Below, in pieces: positions 1 through 9,916 of a DNA stretch of 45,009 bases (positions are counted from its first letter, which is position 1; every line of letters begins with the position of its first letter). Origin of the DNA: an uncultured Collinsella sp. (GTDB lineage: Bacteria > Actinomycetota > Coriobacteriia > Coriobacteriales > Coriobacteriaceae); NCBI GenBank assembly GCA_902492235.1, contig CABUKS010000019.1, positions 1 to 45,009 of the forward strand, in the 5' to 3' direction. The translations under genes were made by a program, and so were the position numbers. The notes under the pieces were generated by a model. It did not search any database. It saw only the letters and a list, made by a program, of their open reading frames with translations, and was not told the origin of the DNA.

Positions 1-33
1 AGACGGTCCCGGGCTGACAATTTCGACTGTAAT

Positions 34-69
34 GGACGTTCTTAAACGACTAGTCATTCAAGAACGTCC
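34..69. repeat. Perfect 10-bp inverted repeat of unknown role
   Basis: GGACGTTCTT at 34-43 pairs exactly with AAGAACGTCC at 60-69 across a 16-nt loop that itself contains the palindrome GACTAGTC. It lies beyond the rpoD terminator and neither side has a U-tract, so it is not a standard intrinsic terminator. It may be the edge of an element or a regulatory site of a gene outside the window. Confidence 0.5.
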
Positions 70-83
70 CCAACGACTACATG

Positions 84-116
84 AAAGCGCCCCCAAGCGG
101 ATGTGCTTGAGGGCGC
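84..116 (-). terminator. Intrinsic terminator of rpoD and the long operon
   Basis: On the minus strand a 12-bp stem (arms 87-98 and 105-116, six-base loop, one G-U type mismatch) is followed by a short U-run. It starts 12 nt after the rpoD stop codon, so it probably ends the transcript that begins at rimP. Confidence 0.8.
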
Positions 117-127
117 CTCTTGCTTGA

Positions 128-1489
<1,362 letters not shown>

Positions 1490-1599
1490 AGATTCTCCCT
1501 TCATAGTCCACAGGACTCAATACTTTAGCACACACATTGACGTCTATACCCAAAAAGAAGACTGGATATAGGCGAGAATACGCTGGTTGACCACAACAT

Positions 1600-3708
1600 C
1601 TAGGCTTGTTCGGTGCCCGCGGCCTCCAGGCCGATCAAACGGAACGGGTCCGCCACGCCGCCGATCGACTTTTGCAGTTCGCGTTGACGTTGCGAATCCT
1701 GCGCGGCCTGCACGGTCAGCGCGCGACGGGTCTCATCATCGAGTGAACGGTCCTGGCGCAGCTTGGCCTGTGCGGCACGCATGCGACGCTTGATGGTGTA
1801 GAGCTCGAGCGTATCGAGCATAAACACGATGTTCGTCTCGGTAGGGTGCTTGCTCGTCGCGGAGATGCGCCCGGCACTCACAAGCGTTGCCGCATCGGGA
1901 CACACTGAGCGCGCCGCATCCATGCAGGCTGCAGGATCGGTTCCCGGCGGCGTTGCCAGAACGGCCCATGCAATGGACTCGTGACGCGGGTCAACCCACT
2001 CGATGGAGCAGATGCGGTCGGCATACGTGCGGAACAGGTCGGGGTAGCTCGTGAGCATCGTCAACAGCTCGCGCTCCCCTGCCAAGGACTTGCGTTCAAG
2101 ATCGGTAAGAACCATCGGCGCCGCCGCAGCCGGTGCGCCCGAACCGTCAGCCACAGGCACAGCGCCCATACCATCAGGCACATCGATCGGCGGCAGGTCG
2201 TCGACGACCTCCACGGGCGCGGCGCCGTAGGCATCGAGCGGGACGTAGTCGTACGGCTCTTCTTCGACCGGCGCGGACACCGGCGGCGTCGCGCCCGATG
2301 CCCAAGCACCGCGACCGGCATCGCGAGAACCCGACGCCCGACCGCCCGCGCTACCGGACCGCTCAGTCTGTGCCCGCTGGCGCTCATAGTTCTGCTCACG
2401 ACGTCGTTCCGCATCCTCGCGCTTGGCGACATCGCGAAACACACGACCCGAGCTCGCGCGCACCGTCTCCAGATCCAAACCCAGCAGATCGGCAATCTGG
2501 ATAAAGTACGTGTCGATCATATAGCTATCGCGCAGCGGATAGATAAGCGTCAGCGCATCTTCCAGCGCCTTAGCGCGACCGCCCGGCGTGGTGATGTCAC
2601 TCGACTCCTGCAGCGAACGGTAGACAAAGTCCATAAGCGGCTCGGCAGCGTCGATGCGCGTCTGCAGTGCCTCGCCACCATGTGCGGTGATGAACTCCAT
2701 GGGGTCGTTGCCGTCGGGGAGCACCACGCAGCGCAGGTCCATGGAATCCTGCTCGATAAACTGAATCGCGCGACGGGCGGCCTTCTGGCCCGCTGCATCG
2801 CCGTCGAACATATACACGATGCGCTTGGCAAAGCGAGTGAGCGTCTTGACGTGATGCTCCGTGAGGGCGGTGCCCAGCGTGGCGACAACGTTTTTAATCC
2901 CCGCCTCCCAGCAGGCGATGCAATCGGTATAGCCCTCTACCACGATGGCGGTATCCTGCGCGACGATAAACTCCTTGGCCCAATTAAAGCCGTAGAGGTT
3001 TCGCTTTTTATGAAACACGCTCGTCTCGGCGGTGTTGAGATACTTAGGCTGTCCGTCGCCCATAATGCGACCGCCAAAGGCAATGTTGTGACCCTGCTCG
3101 TCAAAGATGGGGAACATCACGCGGTCGTAAAAGCGGTCGGCAAGCTGCCCGCGCCCGCGACTCACGGCAACGTTGGCGTCGATCATCTCCTGCGGGGTAA
3201 AACCCGCCTGGGACAGGTGCGACACCAGCGCGTTACGGCCCGGTGCAAAGCCCAGGCAGTAGCGGCGGCAGACGTCGCCGCCCATGCAGCGGCTGGCAAA
3301 GTACTCGCGCGGACGGCCGTCCTTACCGCGCATGAGCATGGTGTGGTAGAACTGGGCGGTCTCGGCGCACAGATCGTAGATGCGGGCACGCTTGGTGCCG
3401 CGCTCGCGGCGATCTCCGGTGTCATGCAGCTCAATACCCGCGCGATCGGCCAAGTAACGGATTGACTCGGGAAAGCTCAGGTTCTCGCGCTTCATGATAT
3501 ACGTGAAAACGTCGCCACCCTCGCCGCAACCAAAGCAATGCCACACCTGCGTGGCGGGGATAATGTGGAAGGACGGCGTCTTCTCGCCATGGAAGGGGCA
3601 GCATCCCCAAAACTCATGGCCGCGAGGCTTGAGCTCGACCGTTTCCTGCACGATGGCAACCAGGTCAGACGCAGCGCGTACCTGGTCTTTTTCCTCATCG
3701 CTAATCAC
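1600..3708 (-). CDS. dnaG: DNA primase DnaG
   Basis: The enzyme makes the RNA primers for lagging-strand replication and works with the replicative helicase. The N-terminal CHC2 zinc-binding domain shows CPFHGEKTPSF (C37, H40) and CFGCGEGGDVF (C58, C61). The Toprim catalytic core has VVEGYTD and the metal-binding FDGDAAG. A low-complexity Gly/Ala/Pro-rich linker of roughly 100 residues separates the core from a C-terminal helicase-interaction domain, giving 702 aa, at the long end for the family. The start overlaps the ribF stop by 8 bp, consistent with coupled translation. The gene sits between ribF and rpoD. Confidence 0.97.
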   Translation of the reverse strand: MISDEEKDQVRAASDLVAIVQETVELKPRGHEFWGCCPFHGEKTPSFHIIPATQVWHCFGCGEGGDVFTYIMKRENLSFPESIRYLADRAGIELHDTGDRRERGTKRARIYDLCAETAQFYHTMLMRGKDGRPREYFASRCMGGDVCRRYCLGFAPGRNALVSHLSQAGFTPQEMIDANVAVSRGRGQLADRFYDRVMFPIFDEQGHNIAFGGRIMGDGQPKYLNTAETSVFHKKRNLYGFNWAKEFIVAQDTAIVVEGYTDCIACWEAGIKNVVATLGTALTEHHVKTLTRFAKRIVYMFDGDAAGQKAARRAIQFIEQDSMDLRCVVLPDGNDPMEFITAHGGEALQTRIDAAEPLMDFVYRSLQESSDITTPGGRAKALEDALTLIYPLRDSYMIDTYFIQIADLLGLDLETVRASSGRVFRDVAKREDAERRREQNYERQRAQTERSGSAGGRASGSRDAGRGAWASGATPPVSAPVEEEPYDYVPLDAYGAAPVEVVDDLPPIDVPDGMGAVPVADGSGAPAAAAPMVLTDLERKSLAGERELLTMLTSYPDLFRTYADRICSIEWVDPRHESIAWAVLATPPGTDPAACMDAARSVCPDAATLVSAGRISATSKHPTETNIVFMLDTLELYTIKRRMRAAQAKLRQDRSLDDETRRALTVQAAQDSQRQRELQKSIGGVADPFRLIGLEAAGTEQA

Positions 3709-4708
3709 GAATGCTCACCCCCTGATCGCCCAAGTTGTGACGAATATCCTCGATATTACCCTCGACGGTCGCGATCAACTCATCCAGCGAATCGAACACA
3801 CGCGAGGGACGCAGCCAGCGCGTAAACGCCAGCGAAACGGAGGCGCCGTACAGGTCGCCCGTATAACCAATTAAATTAGCCTCGAGATGCGCAGATGCCG
3901 CATCGTCAGCATACGTTGGCGGCAGGCCGACGTTCACAGCAGCGGGCCACGCGGTGTCATCGACCAGCACCAGACCCTCATACACGCCATCGGCTGGCAC
4001 CTGAATGCCGTCGGGAACCTGCAAGTTTGCCGTGGGAAAGCCCATGCCAGAACCCTCGTGACGGCCGCGAATAACACCGCCACGCACCATATACGGACGG
4101 CCGAGTAACCCAGCAGCAAGCTCCACATGGCCCTGTCCCAGCTCATGACGAATGCGGGTGGCGCAAATGGCCTCACCGCCCTCGCAAAGCAGGTCGTGAC
4201 CATACACGTCAACGCCGTGCTCGGAACCCCAGGAGCGCATCTCGGCAACACCAGAAGCACCGCCACGACCCAGCCTAAAGTCACTGCCAACGCGAATCGA
4301 TCGAATGTCGACCAGACGCGACACCAGCGAGAGAAAATCAACATGGTCAAGCGCCGCAACCTCAGGCGTAAAGGGAAAGGCCACCACCGCATCGACCCCG
4401 GTTTGAGCCAAGGCATGCAGACGGTCGGCCGTCGTCATCAATTTTTGAGCGGGCGAAGGGCTCACCACAACGTCCGGGTCGGGATCGAAGGTAACCACGA
4501 CCGCCTTACAGCCATGGGCACGGGCATCACGGACAAGCGCTTCGATGAGTTCCTGGTGTCCACGGTGAACGCCGTCGAACACGCCAATGGCGATTGAAGC
4601 GGCACCCAAGTGCTCACACTCATCAAACGTATCGGCAGCAACGATGCGAGCCTCGTCCGACTCGCCCGCGAAAAAGACACGCGCGAGCTCGCGAGCGGAC
4701 AACATCAT
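3701..4708 (-). CDS. ribF: Bifunctional riboflavin kinase / FAD synthetase RibF
   Basis: This enzyme phosphorylates riboflavin to FMN and adenylylates FMN to FAD in the cytoplasm. The N-terminal nucleotidyltransferase domain shows GVFDGVHRGHQ (residues 42-52), the HxGH-type motif of FAD synthetases. The C-terminal riboflavin-kinase domain shows GMGFPTANL. The length of 335 aa is normal for the two-domain enzyme. It overlaps truB upstream by 4 bp and dnaG downstream by 8 bp. The truB-ribF pairing is widespread in bacteria. Confidence 0.96.
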   Translation of the reverse strand: MMLSARELARVFFAGESDEARIVAADTFDECEHLGAASIAIGVFDGVHRGHQELIEALVRDARAHGCKAVVVTFDPDPDVVVSPSPAQKLMTTADRLHALAQTGVDAVVAFPFTPEVAALDHVDFLSLVSRLVDIRSIRVGSDFRLGRGGASGVAEMRSWGSEHGVDVYGHDLLCEGGEAICATRIRHELGQGHVELAAGLLGRPYMVRGGVIRGRHEGSGMGFPTANLQVPDGIQVPADGVYEGLVLVDDTAWPAAVNVGLPPTYADDAASAHLEANLIGYTGDLYGASVSLAFTRWLRPSRVFDSLDELIATVEGNIEDIRHNLGDQGVSIRD

Positions 4709-5637
4709 CGAACACCGCCGATTGCCTGCGGAAACACGTGCTCCATGACAAAGCGGCCGCCCTCAATGCGGGCGAGCGCCTTGAGTCCCCCATCGAGCAC
4801 CAACGCAAACGGCGCCTTCGAGGAATCGAAATCGGCAAGCGCACGCTCAACGGGAATGCGTCGGCCGCAGAGCAGGTCGTCGGCAAGATTACCCGGCAAG
4901 TCAACACGCGTGGCGCCCAGGGCCACAATGGGATCCAGGGCAAAGCCAGCGGCGGACTCGGGAGAAAGCTCCTCCACCGCATGACAGGTGCCAATGGAAA
5001 CAACGCCGGAGGCCGTGCGGCGCAGCGCGGAAATGTGCGCGGCGCTTTCGCAGGCGCGGCCCAGGTCGCGAGCGAGCGCACGGATATAGGTGCCCTTGCT
5101 CACCGAGAACGCCACGGTCCACACGCATGTATCACCCTCGCCGCCCACGGCAATCAGGTCGGCGGCATAAACCTCGACGGGACGCGGAGGTAGGTCCACC
5201 GCATTGCCCTCGCGAGCAGACTTGTAGGCGCGAACGCCATTGACCGAGATAGCCGAAAACGCCGGCGGCACCTGCATCTGCGGGCCCAGCATAGCGGCCA
5301 AGTGCTCACGGGCATAGGCAGGATCGCGCAGCTCGTTGGCAACAGCCACGGTGCGGACCGCCTCGCCCTCCGCATCATCGGTATTGGTCTCGGCACCAAA
5401 CGAAATGTCGGCGACATAGCTTTTGGTATCGAGGGTTAGCATGCCCAGCAGACGGGTGGCCTGGCCCACGCCCACCACCATGACGCCGGATGCCATGGGG
5501 TCGAGCGTGCCGGCATGGCCGACGCGCCGCTCATGGAGGGCGCGTCGGCATTGCGAGACCACATCGTGGGACGTGCAGCCCACCGGCTTATCGACGGCGA
5601 GCAGCATATTCAGTTGAGAAGGCGTACGACGAGCCAT
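4705..5637 (-). CDS. truB: tRNA pseudouridine(55) synthase TruB
   Basis: TruB converts U55 in the T-loop of elongator tRNAs to pseudouridine. The start shows VDKPVGCTSHDVV, and the catalytic motif GHAGTLDPMASGVMVV holds the nucleophilic aspartate D46. The 310-aa length fits TruB plus its C-terminal PUA-like extension. The ATG start is 15 nt after the stop of the DHH phosphoesterase. The next gene, ribF, overlaps its end by four bases. Its place after infB and rbfA is the usual ribosome-maturation operon. Confidence 0.97.
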   Translation of the reverse strand: MARRTPSQLNMLLAVDKPVGCTSHDVVSQCRRALHERRVGHAGTLDPMASGVMVVGVGQATRLLGMLTLDTKSYVADISFGAETNTDDAEGEAVRTVAVANELRDPAYAREHLAAMLGPQMQVPPAFSAISVNGVRAYKSAREGNAVDLPPRPVEVYAADLIAVGGEGDTCVWTVAFSVSKGTYIRALARDLGRACESAAHISALRRTASGVVSIGTCHAVEELSPESAAGFALDPIVALGATRVDLPGNLADDLLCGRRIPVERALADFDSSKAPFALVLDGGLKALARIEGGRFVMEHVFPQAIGGVR

Positions 5638-5652
5638 GTACCATCCAAAAAG

Positions 5653-6696
5653 TTAAAGCTCGACGGTCACCGAAGCGGGATCCTCCCCTACCAGCTCGGC
5701 CAGCATGGGAAGTGCCACGGTGAGCGTCTCGAGAATCGTTCCGTTGTTGGAGAAACCGGCGGCAGCGGGATGTCCGCCTCCGCCAAAGGCAGCAGCGATC
5801 TCGGACACGTTGAGGTCGCCCTTGGAGCGCAGGTTGCCGCGCACCTTTGTATCGCCCTCGATACCCTTCAGGAACAGGCAGACCTCCACGCCCATCACCG
5901 AGCGCACCACGTCAACCAGGCCGTCGCACTCATCCGAGGTGACACCGCAAGCCTCAAGGTCACTCTGGTACGCATAGCTATACGCAACGCGTCCGTGGGC
6001 CAGCGTCTTGATGCGGCCCATAACGATGGACTTGAGGTGCAAAAACTCAACGCGCATGCTCTGATATACCTCGAGAGCCACACGCGCCGGATCGGCACCG
6101 TGGGCAACAAGACGCGAGGCCGCATGGAAGGCGGCAGCATCGGCATTCTGGTACTGGAAACGGCCGGTATCGGTAACCAAGCCACACAGCAGGCAGGTCG
6201 CAACGCCATCACGTGCGACAATGCCGCAATTGTCCAAGAAGCGGTCGATGATCATAGCGCAGGCTGCAGCTTCAACGCGCCTCAGGCTGAGCTCGGCAAA
6301 CTCCTCGCGCGCCGGATGGTGATCGAAGCACACCACATGCGTTGAGCGGCGAAGCACCTCGGCGGAGTTATTCAGGCGCTCGACGACCGGCACGTCCACC
6401 GAGATGAACAGGTCCGGATTGCCGGTGTACGTAGATGCCGGCACCAGACGATCGGCACCCTCCATAAAGCGGTAGATGCGCGGAACCGGGTCATCGTCTG
6501 CCAGCAGCAGGGCAATGTCCTTGTTGGGGAAAAACTTCATGAGCGAAAGGCCCAGACCCAATACGGAGCCCAAGGCATCGCCATCGGGAGAAGTATGTCC
6601 CGAAATCGCAATGGAGGACGCACCCTCGATGAGCTCGAGGATGCGTCGCTGAATATCTGCAGACTCGCACGAAGCGAGGTCGGCGGAATTAGTCAT
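5653..6696 (-). CDS. nrnA: DHH/DHHA1 phosphoesterase, NrnA-like oligoribonuclease / pAp phosphatase
   Basis: NrnA-type enzymes degrade nano-RNA (2-5 nt) and dephosphorylate 3'-phosphoadenosine 5'-phosphate with manganese. The DHH domain has HTSPDGDALGS (H34, D38, D40), an aspartate in FISVDVP (D101), and the DHH signature in CFDHHPARE (D125-H127). The C-terminal DHHA1 domain ends with a glycine-rich FGGGGHPAAAGF segment. The length of 347 aa is slightly longer than Bacillus NrnA. The start overlaps the rbfA stop by 8 bp. Gene order infB-rbfA-nrnA-truB is common in Gram-positives, which supports NrnA over a cyclic-dinucleotide phosphodiesterase; that alternative cannot be fully excluded. Confidence 0.9.
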   Translation of the reverse strand: MTNSADLASCESADIQRRILELIEGASSIAISGHTSPDGDALGSVLGLGLSLMKFFPNKDIALLLADDDPVPRIYRFMEGADRLVPASTYTGNPDLFISVDVPVVERLNNSAEVLRRSTHVVCFDHHPAREEFAELSLRRVEAAACAMIIDRFLDNCGIVARDGVATCLLCGLVTDTGRFQYQNADAAAFHAASRLVAHGADPARVALEVYQSMRVEFLHLKSIVMGRIKTLAHGRVAYSYAYQSDLEACGVTSDECDGLVDVVRSVMGVEVCLFLKGIEGDTKVRGNLRSKGDLNVSEIAAAFGGGGHPAAAGFSNNGTILETLTVALPMLAELVGEDPASVTVEL

Positions 6697-7099
6697 CTAA
6701 AGCTGCCTCCTGGGCGACATCCGCTATCGGATAGCCGTCCTCGTCCTTTTCGATCGCAAGCGTGGCGGGAACGTTTTCCAGCGCACGCGTGATGCGCTCG
6801 GCTTCATCGGTCGAGCGATCGATGCGAAAATCGAGTTCGGGCGTGACACGCCAATCGAGCGAGCGAGCCAACAGGCTGCGAATACGGCCCTTGGCGCTTG
6901 CGAGCGCCTCCATGACCTCGTCGTAGCGGCTCGCATCGCACGACACGTACACACGCGCGAACGAACGGTCCACCGCGACCTCGACCGCGGTCAAAGTAAC
7001 CAGGTCGAGACGCGGATCGGAAACCTCAAAGAGCAGGATATAACCGAGCTTCTCGCGAAGCTGCTCGCCCAGACGGCGGGTTGCCTGCGTTTGCTTCAT
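6689..7099 (-). CDS. rbfA: Ribosome-binding factor A
   Basis: RbfA is a small KH-fold protein that assists 30S subunit maturation near the 5' end of 16S rRNA. The product is 136 aa, typical length, beginning with MKQTQATRRLGEQLREKLG and carrying the conserved segment VSDPRLDLVTLTAVEV followed by ARVYVS. It begins 11 nt after infB stops and overlaps the DHH phosphoesterase start. Its place directly after infB is the standard arrangement. Confidence 0.95.
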   Translation of the reverse strand: MKQTQATRRLGEQLREKLGYILLFEVSDPRLDLVTLTAVEVAVDRSFARVYVSCDASRYDEVMEALASAKGRIRSLLARSLDWRVTPELDFRIDRSTDEAERITRALENVPATLAIEKDEDGYPIADVAQEAALDD

Positions 7100-7110
7100 A
7101 GAGCTACCCC

Positions 7111-9825
7111 CTACTCGGTACGGGCAACCTGGTCGATGCGGTAACCCTCGATCTGGTCGCCGGGCTTGATGTCCTGGAAGTTCTCCAGGCCAATGCCGCC
7201 CTCGGAACCACCCTTGAGGCTCTTAGCCTCGTCCTTGTAGTGGCGCATCGAGGCGATCTTGCCGTTGAAGACCACGATGCCGTCGCGCACCAGACGCACG
7301 GAATCGGTCGCGGCGATCTCGCCCTCCTCGACACGGACACCGGCGGCGATACCGACTTTGGGCACCTTAAAGGTGTCCAGGACGGTCGCGGTACCCGTGG
7401 CGACCTCGACCTCGGTGGGCTTGAGCATGCCGATACGGGCGGCGTCGAGCTCCTCGAGGCACTTATAGATGACGTCGTAGCAACGGATCTCGACGCCCTC
7501 GCGCTCGGCGGCGGAGCGGGCCTTACCGTCGGGACGGACGCCAAAGCCGATGATAATGGCGTTGGAGGCGTCGGCCAGGACGACGTCGGTCTCGTTGATG
7601 GCGCCAACGGCGGAGTGGATCGTGTTGATGCGCACCTCGGACTGATCCATCTTGTCGAGCGAGTCCTGAAGAGCCTCGATGGAACCCTGGACGTCGGCCT
7701 TGATGATCAGGTTGAGCTCCTTGACCTCGGCGTCAGCGATGGTCTCGAAGAGGTTCTCGAGCGTGACGTGCTTGACGCGGCTCTGCTCCTCGATACGGGC
7801 CTTGAGCGAACGCTCATCGGCCAGGGCGCGTGCCTCGCGCTCATCCTCGAACACGCGGAACTCGTCGCCGGCGTTGGGCACGGACTGCAGGCCCAGAATC
7901 TCGACGGCGTCGGAGGGACCGGCCTCGGTGACGGCGCGGCCCTTGGGGTCGAGCATGGCGCGGACGCGGCCGTAGGTAAGGCCGGCGACCAGCGTATCGC
8001 CCACGTGCAGGGTACCGCGGGTCACGAGCACGGTAGCAACCGAGCCGCGGCCCTTGTCGAGCTTGGCCTCGAGGACGTTGCCGGAGGCAAAGGTGTCCGG
8101 GTTGGCCTTGAGCTCGAGCACGTCGGCCTGGAGCAGCACGGTCTCCAGAAGGTCGTCGATACCGATCTTCTGCTTGGCCGAGATGTTGACGAACATATTC
8201 TGTCCGCCCCACTCCTCGGGGATGACGCCGTACTCGGTGAGCTCCTGACGCACGCGATCGGGGTTGGCACCCGGCTTATCGATCTTGTTGACGGCAACGA
8301 CGATGGGTACGCCGGCGGCCTTGGCGTGATTGATCGACTCGACCGTCTGGGGCATGACGCCGTCGTCGGCGGCGACGATCAGGATGACGATGTCGGTCAC
8401 CTTGGCACCACGGGCACGCATAGCCGTAAAGGTGGCGTGACCCGGGGTATCGATAAAGGTGATCTTGCGGTCGTTGATCATGACCTGCGAAGCGCCGATG
8501 GCCTGCGTAATGCCGCCCGCCTCGCCGGCAGCAACGCCGGTGTGACGGATGGCGTCGAGCAGCGACGTCTTGCCGTGGTCGACGTGGCCCATGACGGTGA
8601 CGACCGGGGCGCGCGGCTTAAGGTCGGCGGGATCGTCATAGAACGAGAAGGTGTTCTCCTCCTCGGGGGTGATGATCTTGATCTGACGACCCAGGTCGTC
8701 GGCGACGAGCTCGACGAGGTCGTCGGACATGGACTGCGTCATGGTGAGCGGCGTACCCAGCAGGAACAGGCGCTTGATGATGTCGTTGGCCGGAACGTCG
8801 AGCGCCTCGGCAAGCTCCTGGACGGTAACGCCCTGGGAGACCTTGATGGCGTCGAGGTCCTCGGGGTCCACGCCCTGGGCCAGCGCCTCCTCTATCTTGC
8901 GCTCCTCCTGAGCCTTGGCAGCCTCGCGCTCGCGCTTCTCCTTGCGCTTCTTGCGGCGACCGGTGGACTCGCGAGAGGCCTCCTCGACGGCAGCACGAGC
9001 CTCCTCGAGCACCTTCTCGCGGCTATACTCCTCGGCCTCGCGAGCCATGCGGCTGTAGTGGTCCTCTTCGTTGTTGTGACCGCCCTTGCGCTTCTTGCCC
9101 TTGCCCTGCTTATCGGGGTTGGGGAAGTCCATGCCAGCAGCGACGTTGTTGCTGGCGTTGGTGCGATGGCTGTGCGGACGGCTCTCGGAGGCGTTGCGCT
9201 CGGAGTTGTTGTCGGAGGCGTTGCGATCGTTACGACGGCCACCGCGGCGGTCGTTGTTGCCGCCACGACGGTTACCGCGCTCGGCGGCGCGCTCGGCCTT
9301 GGCCTTGTCCTCGGCGTCCTTCTTCTCCTTGAGCACGGTCTCCTGTGCGGCGATCTGGTCGAGCAGCGAACGGAAGCGCGAACCGGAGTCGGAAGCGGGA
9401 ACGGCGCGGCGCTGGGCCTCGCGGGCAGCCTCCTCCTTCTCGCGGGCAAGGCGCTCCTGCTCGGCCTTCTTCTTGGCCTCGGCCTCGGCGCGGGCAGCCT
9501 CCTCGGCAGCCTGGGCTGCGGCAAACTGGCGACGCTCCTCCTCGCGGGCCTTCTCGGCGGCGATGCGCTCGCGCTCGGCCTCGGCAGCGCGTGCGGCCTC
9601 CTCGGCGGCGGCAGCCTGCTCCTCGGCCTGCTTGGCGGCCTCGACTTCCTGGGCGCGGGCCTCGATCACCGAGGCGAGCTGCTTGCGGACCATGGCGACA
9701 TAGGCGTCCTCCAAGGTGGAGGAAGCGGACTTAGCGGGAATCTTCATATCGGCGAGATGACCCATCAGTTCCTTGGAGGTCATGCCGAACTCTTTGGCCA
9801 GGGTGGACACACGGACTTTTGCCAT
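7111..9825 (-). CDS. infB: Translation initiation factor IF-2
   Basis: IF-2 is the GTPase that brings fMet-tRNA to the 30S P-site. The N-terminal IF2_N module starts MAKVRVSTLAKEFGM. It is followed by a long charged Ala/Glu/Arg-rich coiled-coil and then an Asn/Arg/Gly-rich linker. The G domain sits near mid-protein with GHVDHGKTSLLDAI (G1), DTPGHATFTAM (G3) and NKID (G4). Domains II to IV follow, giving 904 aa. A ribosome-binding site, AGGTGA, lies six bases before the ATG. The linker is the reason for the very long antisense open frames here. nusA is 91 nt upstream with no ylxR-like gene between. Confidence 0.98.
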   Translation of the reverse strand: MAKVRVSTLAKEFGMTSKELMGHLADMKIPAKSASSTLEDAYVAMVRKQLASVIEARAQEVEAAKQAEEQAAAAEEAARAAEAERERIAAEKAREEERRQFAAAQAAEEAARAEAEAKKKAEQERLAREKEEAAREAQRRAVPASDSGSRFRSLLDQIAAQETVLKEKKDAEDKAKAERAAERGNRRGGNNDRRGGRRNDRNASDNNSERNASESRPHSHRTNASNNVAAGMDFPNPDKQGKGKKRKGGHNNEEDHYSRMAREAEEYSREKVLEEARAAVEEASRESTGRRKKRKEKREREAAKAQEERKIEEALAQGVDPEDLDAIKVSQGVTVQELAEALDVPANDIIKRLFLLGTPLTMTQSMSDDLVELVADDLGRQIKIITPEEENTFSFYDDPADLKPRAPVVTVMGHVDHGKTSLLDAIRHTGVAAGEAGGITQAIGASQVMINDRKITFIDTPGHATFTAMRARGAKVTDIVILIVAADDGVMPQTVESINHAKAAGVPIVVAVNKIDKPGANPDRVRQELTEYGVIPEEWGGQNMFVNISAKQKIGIDDLLETVLLQADVLELKANPDTFASGNVLEAKLDKGRGSVATVLVTRGTLHVGDTLVAGLTYGRVRAMLDPKGRAVTEAGPSDAVEILGLQSVPNAGDEFRVFEDEREARALADERSLKARIEEQSRVKHVTLENLFETIADAEVKELNLIIKADVQGSIEALQDSLDKMDQSEVRINTIHSAVGAINETDVVLADASNAIIIGFGVRPDGKARSAAEREGVEIRCYDVIYKCLEELDAARIGMLKPTEVEVATGTATVLDTFKVPKVGIAAGVRVEEGEIAATDSVRLVRDGIVVFNGKIASMRHYKDEAKSLKGGSEGGIGLENFQDIKPGDQIEGYRIDQVARTE

Positions 9826-9847
9826 ATGACTTCACCTACCCTTTCTG

Positions 9848-9862
9848 GCACCTTGGGTGCCT
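9848..9862 (-). other. Small hairpin in the nusA-infB spacer
   Basis: GGCACC and GGTGCC pair around a 3-nt loop, 23 nt upstream of infB. It may influence infB translation or mRNA stability. No U-tract follows, so it is not a terminator. Confidence 0.4.
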
Positions 9863-9885
9863 AGAGACTGAACGAGCGTGGGAGA

Positions 9886-9908
9886 CGCGCCGGGACCCGC
9901 CCGGCGCG
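9886..9908 (-). other. GC-rich perfect hairpin between nusA and infB
   Basis: CGCGCCGGG (9886-9894) and CCCGGCGCG (9900-9908) form a 9-bp all-GC stem with a 5-nt loop just after the nusA stop. There is no U-run, so it more likely stabilises or marks a processing site in the long transcript than terminates it. Confidence 0.5.
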
Positions 9909-9916
9909 ACCGCGCG

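Noticed and set aside
7240..9864. 874-aa open frame on the plus strand
   Set aside because: It is the antisense of infB, caused by GC-rich codon periodicity and the low-complexity IF-2 linker; the translated product is repetitive (Leu/Gly/Ala) with no family features.
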